Part shown: positions 41,454 to 49,341 of the stretch, piece by piece
Position numbering within the stretch: position 1 is the stretch's first letter
Layout: each line of letters starts with the position of its first letter
Source of the DNA: Oscillospiraceae bacterium
GTDB taxonomy: Bacteria; Bacillota; Clostridia; Oscillospirales; Ruminococcaceae
Length of the DNA stretch: 49,391 nucleotides
Direction: 5' to 3'
NCBI GenBank assembly: GCA_022788225.1
Contig: JALEVO010000143.1
Span: 1 to 49,391, forward strand
Translations under genes and position numbers: made by a program
The notes under the pieces: generated by a model
Databases searched by the model: none
Told to the model about the DNA's origin: nothing
What the model saw: only the letters and a program-made list of their open reading frames with translations

Positions 41454-43394
41454 ATGTCAAAAAAACCTTTTTACATCACGACCCCGATTTACTATCCGTC
41501 GGGAAATCCGCATATCGGTCACTGCTACACAACAGTTGCCTGCGATTCAATCGCTCGTTACAGACGAATGCAGGGTTACGACGTAATGTTTCTTACGGGA
41601 ACTGATGAACACGGTCTTAAAATAGAACAGAAAGCCGCAGAGGCTGGTATCACTCCGAAAGAGTACGTTGACAATATTGTCGAAACATTCAAAAAGCTCT
41701 GGAGCTACATGAATATCAGCTATGACAGATATATCAGAACAACTGATGATTACCACGTTGAAACAGTACAGAAAATCTTCAAGGCATTATACGACAAGGG
41801 CTACATCTACAAGGGCGAATACTCCGGAAAGTACTGCACACCATGTGAAAGCTTCTGGACTGATTCACAGCTTGTTGACGGAAAATGTCCTGACTGCGGA
41901 CGTGAAGTAATCGAAGCAAAGGAAGAGGCTTACTTCTTTAAAATGTCTCCATTTGCCGACAGAATCGAAAAGCTTCTTACTGAAACCGATTACTTACAGC
42001 CGAAAACAAGAGCAATCGAACTTGTAAACAACTTCATCAAACCGGGTCTTGAAGACCTCTGCGTTTCAAGAACCAGCTTTAAATGGGGTATTCCTGTAAC
42101 CTTTGATACAAACCACGTTGTTTACGTATGGATAGACGCCCTTTCAAACTATATCTCTGCTCTCGGCTATCAGAACGAAACATATAACGATTTTGAAAAG
42201 TACTGGCCTGCCGATGTCCACATGGTTGCAAAGGACATCATGCGTTTCCATGCAATTATATGGCCTGCAATGCTTATGGCACTTGACCTGCCTCTTCCAA
42301 AACACCTTGCAGTACACGGCTGGATTACCTTTAACGGACAGAAAATGAGCAAGTCCATCGGCAACGTTGTTGACCCATTTGTACTGGGCGAACGCTACGG
42401 CGCTGACGCTATCCGCTACCATATCATGCGTGAAATGGCACTGGGTGCAGACAGCTCTTTCTCAAACGAAATTATGATAAACCGCATAAATTCTGACCTT
42501 GCAAACGGCCTTGGAAACCTTGTTTCAAGAACTGTTGCTATGGTTATAAAGTACTTTGACGGAACAATCCCGGCTGAAAAGCAGTCCGGCGAATTTGATG
42601 ATGATCTTATCGCTCATGCATCTGCGCTGCGTAAAAAGGTCGACGGTTTCATGGACAAGACACAGCTGCAGAATGCCCTTGCTGAGATTTTCAAGGTGGT
42701 TTCAAGAGCAAACAAATATATTGACGAAACTGCTCCGTGGGTACTTGCAAAGGACGAGACAAACAAGCCAAGACTTGCGGCTGTGCTTTACAATCTGCTT
42801 GACACTATCAGAATTATTTCATCACTGCTTTGTCCGTTTATGCCGACAACTATGCCAAAGGTTTGGGAGCAGATAGGTGCGGACGAAAACGCTGTTTCCT
42901 ATGAAAATGCGGGAAAATTCGGTGTACTGCCGGAAAACGTGACTGTAAAGAAAGGCGAGGTTCTCTTCCCGAGAATTGACACTGAAAAGGAAATCGACGA
43001 GCTTAACAAGCTTATCGAAGCACAGATGGCTGAAGCTGAAAAGGCACAGCAGAAAATCGAACTTGCTCCGGAAATCACAATCGACGATTTCTTTAAGACA
43101 GAACTCCGTGCCGCAAAGGTAAAGGACTGTGAAAAGGTAAAGAAGTCCAAGAAACTGCTTAAATTACAGCTTGACGACGGTATGGGCGGCAGACAGGTGG
43201 TTTCAGGTATCGCTGAACACTACAAGCCGGAGGACTTAATCGGAAAAACTGTTATCGTGGTTGCAAACCTTAAACCAGCAAAACTCTGCGGTGAGGAGAG
43301 CATGGGTATGATTTGTGCCGCTGATATGCCGGACGGCGGAGTTAAGGTGGTATTCCTTGATGATGACGTTGCACCGGGTACTAAGATAAGATAA
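41454..43394 (+). CDS. metG: methionyl-tRNA synthetase
   Basis: Class I synthetase that charges tRNA(Met). HIGH is at 20-23 (PHIGHCYT). A zinc knuckle has cysteines at 128, 131, 145 and 148. KMSKS lies in 'GQKMSKSIGN' (~300). The anticodon-binding helical domain follows, and the C-terminal ~110 residues form the Trbp111/EMAP-type tRNA-binding domain ('IDDFFKTELRAAKVKDCEKV...'), which promotes dimerisation. At 646 aa it matches the single-zinc-knuckle Firmicute type. AGGAGG lies 7 nt upstream of the ATG. A DUF1413 gene follows after 10 nt, probably in the same transcript. Confidence 0.97.
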   Translation: MSKKPFYITTPIYYPSGNPHIGHCYTTVACDSIARYRRMQGYDVMFLTGTDEHGLKIEQKAAEAGITPKEYVDNIVETFKKLWSYMNISYDRYIRTTDDYHVETVQKIFKALYDKGYIYKGEYSGKYCTPCESFWTDSQLVDGKCPDCGREVIEAKEEAYFFKMSPFADRIEKLLTETDYLQPKTRAIELVNNFIKPGLEDLCVSRTSFKWGIPVTFDTNHVVYVWIDALSNYISALGYQNETYNDFEKYWPADVHMVAKDIMRFHAIIWPAMLMALDLPLPKHLAVHGWITFNGQKMSKSIGNVVDPFVLGERYGADAIRYHIMREMALGADSSFSNEIMINRINSDLANGLGNLVSRTVAMVIKYFDGTIPAEKQSGEFDDDLIAHASALRKKVDGFMDKTQLQNALAEIFKVVSRANKYIDETAPWVLAKDETNKPRLAAVLYNLLDTIRIISSLLCPFMPTTMPKVWEQIGADENAVSYENAGKFGVLPENVTVKKGEVLFPRIDTEKEIDELNKLIEAQMAEAEKAQQKIELAPEITIDDFFKTELRAAKVKDCEKVKKSKKLLKLQLDDGMGGRQVVSGIAEHYKPEDLIGKTVIVVANLKPAKLCGEESMGMICAADMPDGGVKVVFLDDDVAPGTKIR

Positions 43395-43404
43395 GGAGTT
43401 TCGC

Positions 43405-43674
43405 ATGAACGACGACAACGTTTTTGAAGATGTTGAACAGCTTTTCTATGAGGCTATGGAGCAGATTGAAAAAATCGAATCCGGAAAAAAATTCTATGTA
43501 AGAGATTTGTTTCGTGGATACCAGTGGAATCAGACAGACATGGGTGCAAGGCTTATGCTTGGCAAACTGTTCAGCAATGAAAAGCGAAACAAGTATTTGA
43601 AATCCGGTGTTATTGTTCCAATAGAGCAGGACAAGGAAGGAAAGAAAAAACAGCAGCAATATTTAAAAGTTTAG
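43405..43674 (+). CDS. DUF1413 small protein, copy A
   Basis: An 89-aa cytoplasmic protein. The N-terminal helix (EDVEQLFYEAMEQIEKIE) leads to the DUF1413 core 'GKKFYVRDLFRGYQWNQTDMGARLMLGKLFSNE' and ends in a Lys/Gln-rich tail. The conserved features are the 'hydrophobic-xDLF' motif, an aromatic-Trp pair and the LGKLF motif. The fold may be a small winged-helix-like unit, but function is unknown. AAGGAG lies 7-8 nt upstream of the ATG, only 10 nt after metG. Copy B lies next to it with its own promoter. Confidence 0.75.
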   Translation: MNDDNVFEDVEQLFYEAMEQIEKIESGKKFYVRDLFRGYQWNQTDMGARLMLGKLFSNEKRNKYLKSGVIVPIEQDKEGKKKQQQYLKV

Positions 43675-43691
43675 TAATATTACACAAATTC

Positions 43692-43727
43692 AAGCGGTTG
43701 ATTTCTACGAAATTAACCGCTTTTTTC
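43692..43727 (+). terminator. terminator of the metG-DUF1413 unit
   Basis: 14-bp stem (43692-43705 with 43709-43722, one G-T pair, loop TAC) running into TTTTTT. Confidence 0.9.
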
Positions 43728-43729
43728 TA

Positions 43730-43758
43730 TTGACATACAGCTATGGATATGCTATAAT
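43730..43758 (+). promoter_or_regulatory. consensus promoter of DUF1413 copy B
   Basis: TTGACA (43730-43735), 17-nt spacer, TATAAT (43753-43758): a perfect consensus with start near 43765. Confidence 0.85.
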
Positions 43759-43769
43759 TTAAACACAGA

Positions 43770-43789
43770 AACAACCCGATAGGGTTGTT
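43770..43789 (+). promoter_or_regulatory. 5'-terminal hairpin in the leader of DUF1413 copy B
   Basis: AACAACCC-GATA-GGGTTGTT, an 8-bp perfect stem with a 4-nt loop starting about 5 nt into the predicted transcript. It could stabilise the mRNA or be a protein-binding site; it is not a riboswitch I recognise. Confidence 0.55.
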
Positions 43790-43838
43790 AAGCAGAAGCC
43801 GCTGGTGAATATTTTAAATTACAATGGAGGAAATCATT

Positions 43839-44108
43839 ATGATTATGAATACCAACAAAAGAGACGCTTATTTAGACAAGGCAATTTCAATCGCTGCTAA
43901 ACTCAATGCAGGAGAAGATTTTACCGTTTCTCAGCTGTTATCCGATGAACCGGACTGGAAAAATGAAGACTTAGCTCTCAGAGGCAATGTGGGAAAGCTT
44001 TTCAACAATCCGGATCACAATTACCTGCTCAGACATGGAATCATTTCAGACAGAGGAAAAACTAAAATTGACGGTTTTGAAGTGGAACTTTATAAAAAGC
44101 TCATCTGA
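43839..44108 (+). CDS. DUF1413 small protein, copy B
   Basis: An 89-aa cytoplasmic protein, alignable with copy A: N-terminal helix (DAYLDKAISIAAKLNAG), then 'EDFTVSQLLSDEPDWKNEDLALRGNVGKLFNNPDHNYLLRHGI'. The GKLF motif, the position of the Trp and the basic segment after it are shared. The ATG at 43839 is favoured because GGAGG lies 8-9 nt upstream; the ATG at 43824 would put the ribosome-binding site inside the gene. It is transcribed from its own consensus promoter with a hairpin leader and ends at a strong terminator, so it is expressed independently of copy A. Confidence 0.75.
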   Translation: MIMNTNKRDAYLDKAISIAAKLNAGEDFTVSQLLSDEPDWKNEDLALRGNVGKLFNNPDHNYLLRHGIISDRGKTKIDGFEVELYKKLI

Positions 44109-44136
44109 AAAACCGTTCTGACCGACAGCGAAAACG

Positions 44137-44168
44137 AGGGATACAGATTTTGTGTCCCTCATTTTTTA
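44137..44168 (+). terminator. terminator of DUF1413 copy B
   Basis: 10-bp stem GAGGGATACA (44137-44146)/TGTGTCCCTC (44152-44161, one G-T pair) followed by ATTTTTT. Confidence 0.85.
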
Positions 44169-44180
44169 TACAAATTTAAT

Positions 44181-44207
44181 AAACCCCCTTGATAAATAAG
44201 GGGGTTT
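44181..44207. terminator. hairpin after the CmpB-like gene
   Basis: 10-bp perfect stem AAACCCCCTT/AAGGGGGTTT (44181-44190/44198-44207), 25 nt past the stop of the minus-strand membrane protein gene. Probably its terminator, although the T-run is short. Confidence 0.7.
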
Positions 44208-44231
44208 AATGTTATAATAGTATTGAACTGC

Positions 44232-44615
44232 TTATTCAAATCTGTTTTGTATTGCATTGCAGACAAATGCAGCAGGTATACACAGAAAAAACCATAAAAC
44301 AGTAAAGGGCAGACAGACCTGTCCCAGTATATTAAGCGGCATATCGGAATAGCTCCAGACATTCCAGCCGAAAATTATATTTACTATTACCCCCACTGTA
44401 AATTCAACAGCGGTTATAATCAGAGAGCCTAAAATACATTTCTGCCACAGCGGAATTTTTTTCAGATGCGTGAACATTTCGTAGAGAATTGTCAGTATCA
44501 GTCCGCCTGTGAGAGTCATAGTCCAGTGGGTGAACCCCCGTGAGGAAACCTCCAGCAGACTGTATACAAAACAGCCGGTCAGAAATACAAATGCTCTTGT
44601 TCCGATTGATTCCAA
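44232..44615 (-). CDS. small membrane protein of the CmpB / 'ABC transporter type IV' family
   Basis: A 127-aa protein with four hydrophobic helices. It has the family features 'FVYSLLEVSSRGFTHWTMTLTGGLILTILYEMF', 'AVEFTVGVIVNIIFGWNVWSYSDMPLNILGQVCLPFTVLWFFL', that is, a conserved E(F/L)xxG helix followed by W-x-YSD-x-P-x-N-x-x-GQ. Despite the family name, transport has not been shown and function is uncertain. It starts with TTG at 44613-44615, with AGGAGG 8 nt upstream. It stands alone on the minus strand. Confidence 0.75.
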   Translation of the reverse strand: MESIGTRAFVFLTGCFVYSLLEVSSRGFTHWTMTLTGGLILTILYEMFTHLKKIPLWQKCILGSLIITAVEFTVGVIVNIIFGWNVWSYSDMPLNILGQVCLPFTVLWFFLCIPAAFVCNAIQNRFE

Positions 44616-44702
44616 GATAACGCCTCCTAATCATGGGGAACGCCGGACAAGCGTTTCCGTTACAGGTTTATTATGTTTTTTTCTGCGTTTTTTATACATT
44701 AA

Positions 44703-44874
44703 GGGCACCTCTAAAAACCATAGTGCCTCAAATGCGCCGTCAGATTTTTCGTCAGAATGTACTAAAATTTTGCAGGCATACTGGCGTATGTCAAGAAATT
44801 TTAGTGCAAAATGACGGAAAATATACAAGCAGATGAGGTGCTAAGGCTTTAGCCGGTGGTTTTTAGAGGTGCCC
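44703..44874. mobile_element. MITE-like palindromic element, copy 3 (172 bp, divergent arms)
   Basis: Perfect 18-bp terminal inverted repeats GGGCACCTCTAAAAACCA/TGGTTTTTAGAGGTGCCC, flanked by TTAA duplications (44699-44702 and 44875-44878). The core (GTCAGATTTTTCGTCAGA, the apex CATACTGGCGTATGTCAAG, then ATGACGGAAAAT) is shared with copies 1 and 2, whereas the outer arms and inner stem (ACTAAAATTT/AAATTTTAGT) have different sequences that still pair. It ends 53 bp before malQ. The stretch 44616-44702 holds nothing else I can assign. Confidence 0.85.
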
Positions 44875-44927
44875 TTAAGGCATCATCACACAAAACGCCG
44901 CTTAAAACGGCAGAATGGAGTTTGTTT

Positions 44928-46403
44928 ATGAGAAAAAGCGGAATTTTAATGCATATTTCCAGCCTTCCGTCTGAATACGGTATCGGAAAAATGGGAAAAG
45001 CAGCTTATGATTTTGTTGATTTTCTTGCTGAATCCGGAGTTAAATGCTGGCAGATACTCCCCCTCTCTCCTACAAGCTACGGAGATTCGCCATACCAGTC
45101 ATTTTCAGTTTATGCCGGAAACCCTTATTTCATTGACTTTGAAACTCTCAAGCAGGAGGGACTTCTTAAAAAATCCGATTATCAGAACATAAAATGGCAG
45201 GACAACCCCAATCATGTAAATTACAGCCGTATCTATGCAAACTGCTTTAAGGTTCTCAAACAGGCTTACAAGGTTTACAGACGTGATATTTCCAAAAAGT
45301 ACAGCAATTTTGTTGAGAAAAACAAGTCGTGGCTTGACGATTACGCTCTTTTCATGGCACTGAAATTCAAAAATGACGGCAAACCATGGTATGAATGGGA
45401 TAAAAAGCTTGCAATGCGTGAGCCGGAAGCACTGAAAAAAGCTGCTGATGAACTTAAGAAGGAAACTGAATTTTTCAAGTTTATACAGTATAAATTTTTC
45501 AGACAGTGGTTCAATCTGAAAAAATACGCCAATGACAAGGGAATCGAAATTATAGGCGATATGCCGATATACGTTTCCTATGACAGCGTTGAAGCGTGGG
45601 CGTCGCCGGAACTTTTCCTCTTTGACAAGGGCGGTAAGCCTATAGACGTTGCCGGCTGTCCTCCGGACGATTTTGCCCCCACCGGACAGCTCTGGGGCAA
45701 TCCGCTCTACGACTGGGAATACCACAAAAAGACCGACTATAAATGGTGGACTGAAAGACTGAAATTCTCCGCAAAACTGTATGACATCGTAAGAATTGAC
45801 CATTTCAGAGGTTTTGAAAGCTACTATGCCATTCCGTACGGCAGTGAAACTGCTGAAAACGGCGAATGGAGAAAGGGTCCGGGAGCAGAACTTTTCAAGA
45901 CAGTCCAGAAAGAACTTGGTGCACTTAACATTATTGCCGAAGACTTAGGCTTTATTACAGAGGACGTTCACGAGATGCTCAGAGAGGTGGGCTATCCGGG
46001 AATGAAGGTATTGCAGTTTGCCTTCGGGGAAGGCGGCAAAAGCGAACACCTCCCCCACAATTTTGAAAGCTCCAACTGTATTGCATACACCGGAACTCAT
46101 GACAACGAAACTCTTAAAGGCTGGGTAAATTCAGCCTCTGCTGATACATTAAAGTATGCTATGGCATATTTCAATATCAAAAAGAAAAAGGACATTCCGA
46201 AAGGAATGATAAGAGCAGCATGGGGCAGCGTTGCGGAAATTGCAGTTGCTCAGATGCAGGATTTCCTTGAAAGTGACCCGTCGTGCAGAATGAACACGCC
46301 GTCTACTACCGGCAGCAACTGGCAATTTCGCACAAAGGAAACTGACTTTACTGAAAAGCTTTCAAAGAAAATCTTAAAGCTTAATAAAATGTATAACCGA
46401 TAA
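44928..46403 (+). CDS. malQ: 4-alpha-glucanotransferase (amylomaltase, GH77)
   Basis: Transfers alpha-1,4-glucan segments between maltodextrins, releasing glucose and producing longer chains for phosphorolysis. Conserved GH77 regions are present: 'SGVKCWQILPLSPTSYGDSPYQSFS', 'VGDMP'-type 'IGDMPIYVSYDS', the nucleophile Asp in IRIDHFRGFE (~288-297), the acid Glu in 'NIIAEDLGFIT' and 'TGTHDNETLKGW'. At 491 aa it is complete. The ATG at 44928 has GGAG 7 nt upstream; a frame extended to 44856 starts in the MITE and is rejected. It is operonic with glgP (13-nt gap), a classic maltodextrin/glycogen-breakdown pair. Confidence 0.96.
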   Translation: MRKSGILMHISSLPSEYGIGKMGKAAYDFVDFLAESGVKCWQILPLSPTSYGDSPYQSFSVYAGNPYFIDFETLKQEGLLKKSDYQNIKWQDNPNHVNYSRIYANCFKVLKQAYKVYRRDISKKYSNFVEKNKSWLDDYALFMALKFKNDGKPWYEWDKKLAMREPEALKKAADELKKETEFFKFIQYKFFRQWFNLKKYANDKGIEIIGDMPIYVSYDSVEAWASPELFLFDKGGKPIDVAGCPPDDFAPTGQLWGNPLYDWEYHKKTDYKWWTERLKFSAKLYDIVRIDHFRGFESYYAIPYGSETAENGEWRKGPGAELFKTVQKELGALNIIAEDLGFITEDVHEMLREVGYPGMKVLQFAFGEGGKSEHLPHNFESSNCIAYTGTHDNETLKGWVNSASADTLKYAMAYFNIKKKKDIPKGMIRAAWGSVAEIAVAQMQDFLESDPSCRMNTPSTTGSNWQFRTKETDFTEKLSKKILKLNKMYNR

Positions 46404-46416
46404 AAGGAGAGAAATT

Positions 46417-48753
46417 ATGGAACAGTTCAAGGAAACCCTGAGAGCAGCCTTAAAGGACTGCAAAACACCTCAGGACATTCACAATGCAATCGGAAATTCA
46501 GTTCTGGAATACACAGCTGAAAACTGGAAAAAGTCAAAATTTGCTCATCAGCACAGCAGACGTGCCTGCTACTTTTCTATGGAATTTCTTGTTGGACGTG
46601 CAGTTTACAACAATCTGCTCTGCCTGGGTCTTTACGATGACGCAGAGGCAGTTTTAAACGAAATGGGTACAAGCCTTTCCGCACTGGAGGAAATCGAGGA
46701 TGCCGCTCTTGGCAACGGCGGTCTTGGCAGACTTGCAGCATGCTTTCTCGACAGCGCTGCGTCAATGGATCTTCCCCTTGACGGCTACGGCATAAGATAC
46801 AAGTACGGTCTTTTCAAGCAGGGCATTGAAAACGGTTTTCAGACTGAAACTGCTGACAACTGGACACAGTTCGGTGACCCGTGGTCTGTAAGACTGGACA
46901 AGGAGGCTGTTGAAGTCAAGTTTAACGGTCAGACAGTTAAGGCAGTGCCTTATGATATGCCGATTTACGGCTGCAAGACAAACCACGTCAGCACGCTTCG
47001 CCTGTGGCAGGCAGAAGCTGTAAACGAATTTGATTTCAGACTTTTCAACGAGCAGAAATACCTTGAAGCAAGTGCTGAAAAAACTGCCGCTGAGGACATT
47101 TCAAGAGTTCTCTACCCCAATGACGATACAAGAGAGGGTAAAAAGCTCAGATTAAAGCAGCAGTACTTCTTCTGCAGTGCATCATTGCAGGATATCACCA
47201 AAAAGCACATGGAGCGTTTCGGCACTCTTGAAAATTTAGCTGACAGCATTACCGTTCAGCTCAATGATACACACCCTGTTATTTCCATTCCGGAGCTTAT
47301 CAGAATACTGACAGCACAGGGTATGTCCTTTGAAAAGGCATTTGCCATCACAAAGAATGTATTCAACTACACAAACCACACAGTAATGCCGGAAGCGCTT
47401 GAAAAGTGGGAATGTTCACTGATAGAGGAACTTCTGCCGGAAATTTACTCAATTATTCTTCAGATTCACGAACAGCTGATATCTGAAATGTACTCAAAGG
47501 GTCTTGAAAAGGAAAAGTTTGAGAAAATTATGATTATCAGAAACGGTCTTGTAAATATGGCTGATATGGCTGTTTACTGCTCGTCATATGTAAACGGCGT
47601 TGCTGAGATTCATACTCAGATACTTAAAGATACAGTTCTTGCAGACTGGTACAAGCTTTATCCGGAACGTTTCCAGAACAAGACAAACGGTATCACACAG
47701 CGCCGCTGGCTGGCACTGTGCAACAAGGAACTTGCGGCAATGATAACCGACCTGACAGGCGGAGAGGAATGGATGACAGACCTTGACAGGCTCAAAGCCC
47801 TGGAGCAGTATGCGGACAATGATGAGATAATCAACCGTTTTCTCAACATCAAAAAGGAAAACAAAAAGGCTCTTGCGGAATACATCAAAAAGGCAGAGGG
47901 CATTGAAATAAATCCGAATACTGTTTTTGACATTCAGATAAAAAGACTTCACGAATACAAGCGTCAGCTGCTGAACGCTTTCTCAATACTCTACATCTAT
48001 TTCGGAATAAAGTCCGGAGAAATCATCAATATGAACCCTGTAACCTTTATTTTCGGTGCAAAGTCTGCTCCGGGCTACCGCAGGGCAAAGGGTATTATAA
48101 AGTACATCAACGAGATTGCAAAGCTTGTTGAAAACGACGAGGAAGTAAGCAGATACATCAAGGTTGTATTTGTTTCAAACTACAATGTTTCCTACGCTGA
48201 AAAGCTTATTCCGGCGGCTGACATTTCAGAGCAGATATCTACTGCCGGCACAGAGGCGTCCGGTACAGGCAACATGAAGCTTATGCTCAACGGCGCAGTT
48301 ACTCTCGGCACATACGACGGTGCAAACATTGAAATTGTTGAAGAGGCAGGAGAAGAAAACAACTACATCTTCGGTGCAAAGGTTGAAGAACTGAAAGAGA
48401 TCATGCCGGAATACAACAGCAGAAAGCTGCTTTCAGAAAATGAGAAGATAAGACGTGTTGTTTCAACCCTTATTGACGGTACTGTTTCCGACGGCGGAAC
48501 AGGCGTTTTCAGAGAACTTTACTACTCGCTGACAGACGGTGCGTCATGGCATTCACCGGACAATTACTATCTGCTGGGCGACCTTGAAAGCTACATTGAA
48601 GTAAAGCTGAAGTGTATCGGCGATTTCGGCAGTAAAAAGGTTATCGGCAAAAAGATGTGGTTGAATATGTGCAATGCAGGCAAGTTCAGTTCTGACAGAA
48701 CTATCAGGGATTATGCGGAAAATATCTGGCATATCGGAACAGTTGAAGTTTAA
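46417..48753 (+). CDS. glgP: glycogen/maltodextrin phosphorylase (GT35)
   Basis: PLP-dependent enzyme that releases glucose-1-phosphate from the non-reducing ends of alpha-1,4-glucans. The N-terminus has 'AYFSMEFLVGR'-type 'ACYFSMEFLVGR', followed by 'AALGNGGLGRLAACFLDS', 'QLNDTHPVISIPELIRIL', 'QIKRLHEYKRQLLN' and the PLP-lysine motif 'TEASGTGNMKLMLNGAVTLGTYDGAN' (Lys ~620). At 778 aa it is complete. AGGAG is 6-7 nt upstream of the ATG. With malQ it would degrade stored glycogen or imported maltodextrin. Confidence 0.96.
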   Translation: MEQFKETLRAALKDCKTPQDIHNAIGNSVLEYTAENWKKSKFAHQHSRRACYFSMEFLVGRAVYNNLLCLGLYDDAEAVLNEMGTSLSALEEIEDAALGNGGLGRLAACFLDSAASMDLPLDGYGIRYKYGLFKQGIENGFQTETADNWTQFGDPWSVRLDKEAVEVKFNGQTVKAVPYDMPIYGCKTNHVSTLRLWQAEAVNEFDFRLFNEQKYLEASAEKTAAEDISRVLYPNDDTREGKKLRLKQQYFFCSASLQDITKKHMERFGTLENLADSITVQLNDTHPVISIPELIRILTAQGMSFEKAFAITKNVFNYTNHTVMPEALEKWECSLIEELLPEIYSIILQIHEQLISEMYSKGLEKEKFEKIMIIRNGLVNMADMAVYCSSYVNGVAEIHTQILKDTVLADWYKLYPERFQNKTNGITQRRWLALCNKELAAMITDLTGGEEWMTDLDRLKALEQYADNDEIINRFLNIKKENKKALAEYIKKAEGIEINPNTVFDIQIKRLHEYKRQLLNAFSILYIYFGIKSGEIINMNPVTFIFGAKSAPGYRRAKGIIKYINEIAKLVENDEEVSRYIKVVFVSNYNVSYAEKLIPAADISEQISTAGTEASGTGNMKLMLNGAVTLGTYDGANIEIVEEAGEENNYIFGAKVEELKEIMPEYNSRKLLSENEKIRRVVSTLIDGTVSDGGTGVFRELYYSLTDGASWHSPDNYYLLGDLESYIEVKLKCIGDFGSKKVIGKKMWLNMCNAGKFSSDRTIRDYAENIWHIGTVEV

Positions 48754-48777
48754 TAATTTGTCGAGGCAGTCAACTAC

Positions 48778-48900
48778 GCCCGCCGAACGGCAAATTAAAA
48801 GTTTCGCCAGCCTTTTCAAAGGCTGCAGGGGTTCAAAGGGGACGGCTGTCCCCTTGTCGCTCACCGCAGTGAGCGAAACTCCTAAAAAAGCCGCCGTTCA
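48778..48900 (+). repeat. GC-rich composite repeat, forward copy
   Basis: Begins GCCCGCCGAACGGC (as at 28778), then AAAAGTTTCGCCAGCC, the palindrome CAGCCTTTTCAAAGGCTG, GGGGACGGCTGTCCCC, GCTCACCGCAGTGAGC, and ends AAAAAAGCCGCCGT (48884-48897). The modules are mini-hairpins in series. Its inverted counterpart is at 49231-49341. Confidence 0.8.
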
Positions 48901-49230
48901 AAGAAGGCAAAACCAATCACACTAACGTAACAAGTCAACTAACCAGAATCCAATATATCCACGGCGGCTTTTTTCATTTAAGAGCGCAGCAATTTAAATG
49001 AACCGCCGTCAGGCGGCGAAAAACCAAAGGCATGGTTCAAGCTAAATCTAAGAACATAAACAAAAGACCCTCTGAAAATTTCTCAGAGGGTTACTTTTTT
49101 CGTATCGTTAGCTTTTCTCGCCTATCGGCGGTCATTCAATACGCTGAGCTGTTGAATGACAAAAGCCACCGTGAAAAATCACGATTTTGGTTAGTATAAT
49201 ATTTATTTTTAGTTTGCATTTTTTGTTCAA
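48901..49230. other. non-coding interval enclosed by inverted repeats
   Basis: No gene supported. It contains ACGGCGGCTTTTTT (48961-48974), which pairs with AAAAAAGCCGCCGT at 48884-48897 and may terminate transcription from glgP; a 9-bp terminator-like hairpin at 49067-49099 (ACCCTCTGA/TCAGAGGGT, then TTTTTT); and a 9-bp stem GTCATTCAA/TTGAATGAC (49131-49139/49152-49160). Confidence 0.6.
49067..49099 (+). terminator. terminator-like hairpin without a known gene
   Basis: 9-bp stem (49067-49075/49083-49091) followed by TACTTTTTT. No plus-strand gene lies between glgP and this site, so it may end a short RNA or be a back-up terminator. Confidence 0.6.
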
Positions 49231-49341
49231 AGAACGGCGGCTTTTTTAGGAGTTTCGCCCTCTGCGGAGGGCGACAGGGGGACCGCCGTCCCCCTTGACC
49301 CCCTGCAGCCTTTGAAAAGGCTGGCGAAACTTTTAAATCAG
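49231..49341 (-). repeat. GC-rich composite repeat, inverted copy
   Basis: Read on the minus strand it repeats the order of 48778-48900 (AAAAGTTTCGCCAGCC..., GGGGGACGGCGGTCCCCC, GCCCTCCGCAGAGGGC, AAAAAAGCCGCCGT). The internal stems differ in sequence but keep their pairing. The last 50 bases of the window hold nothing I can assign. Confidence 0.8.
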
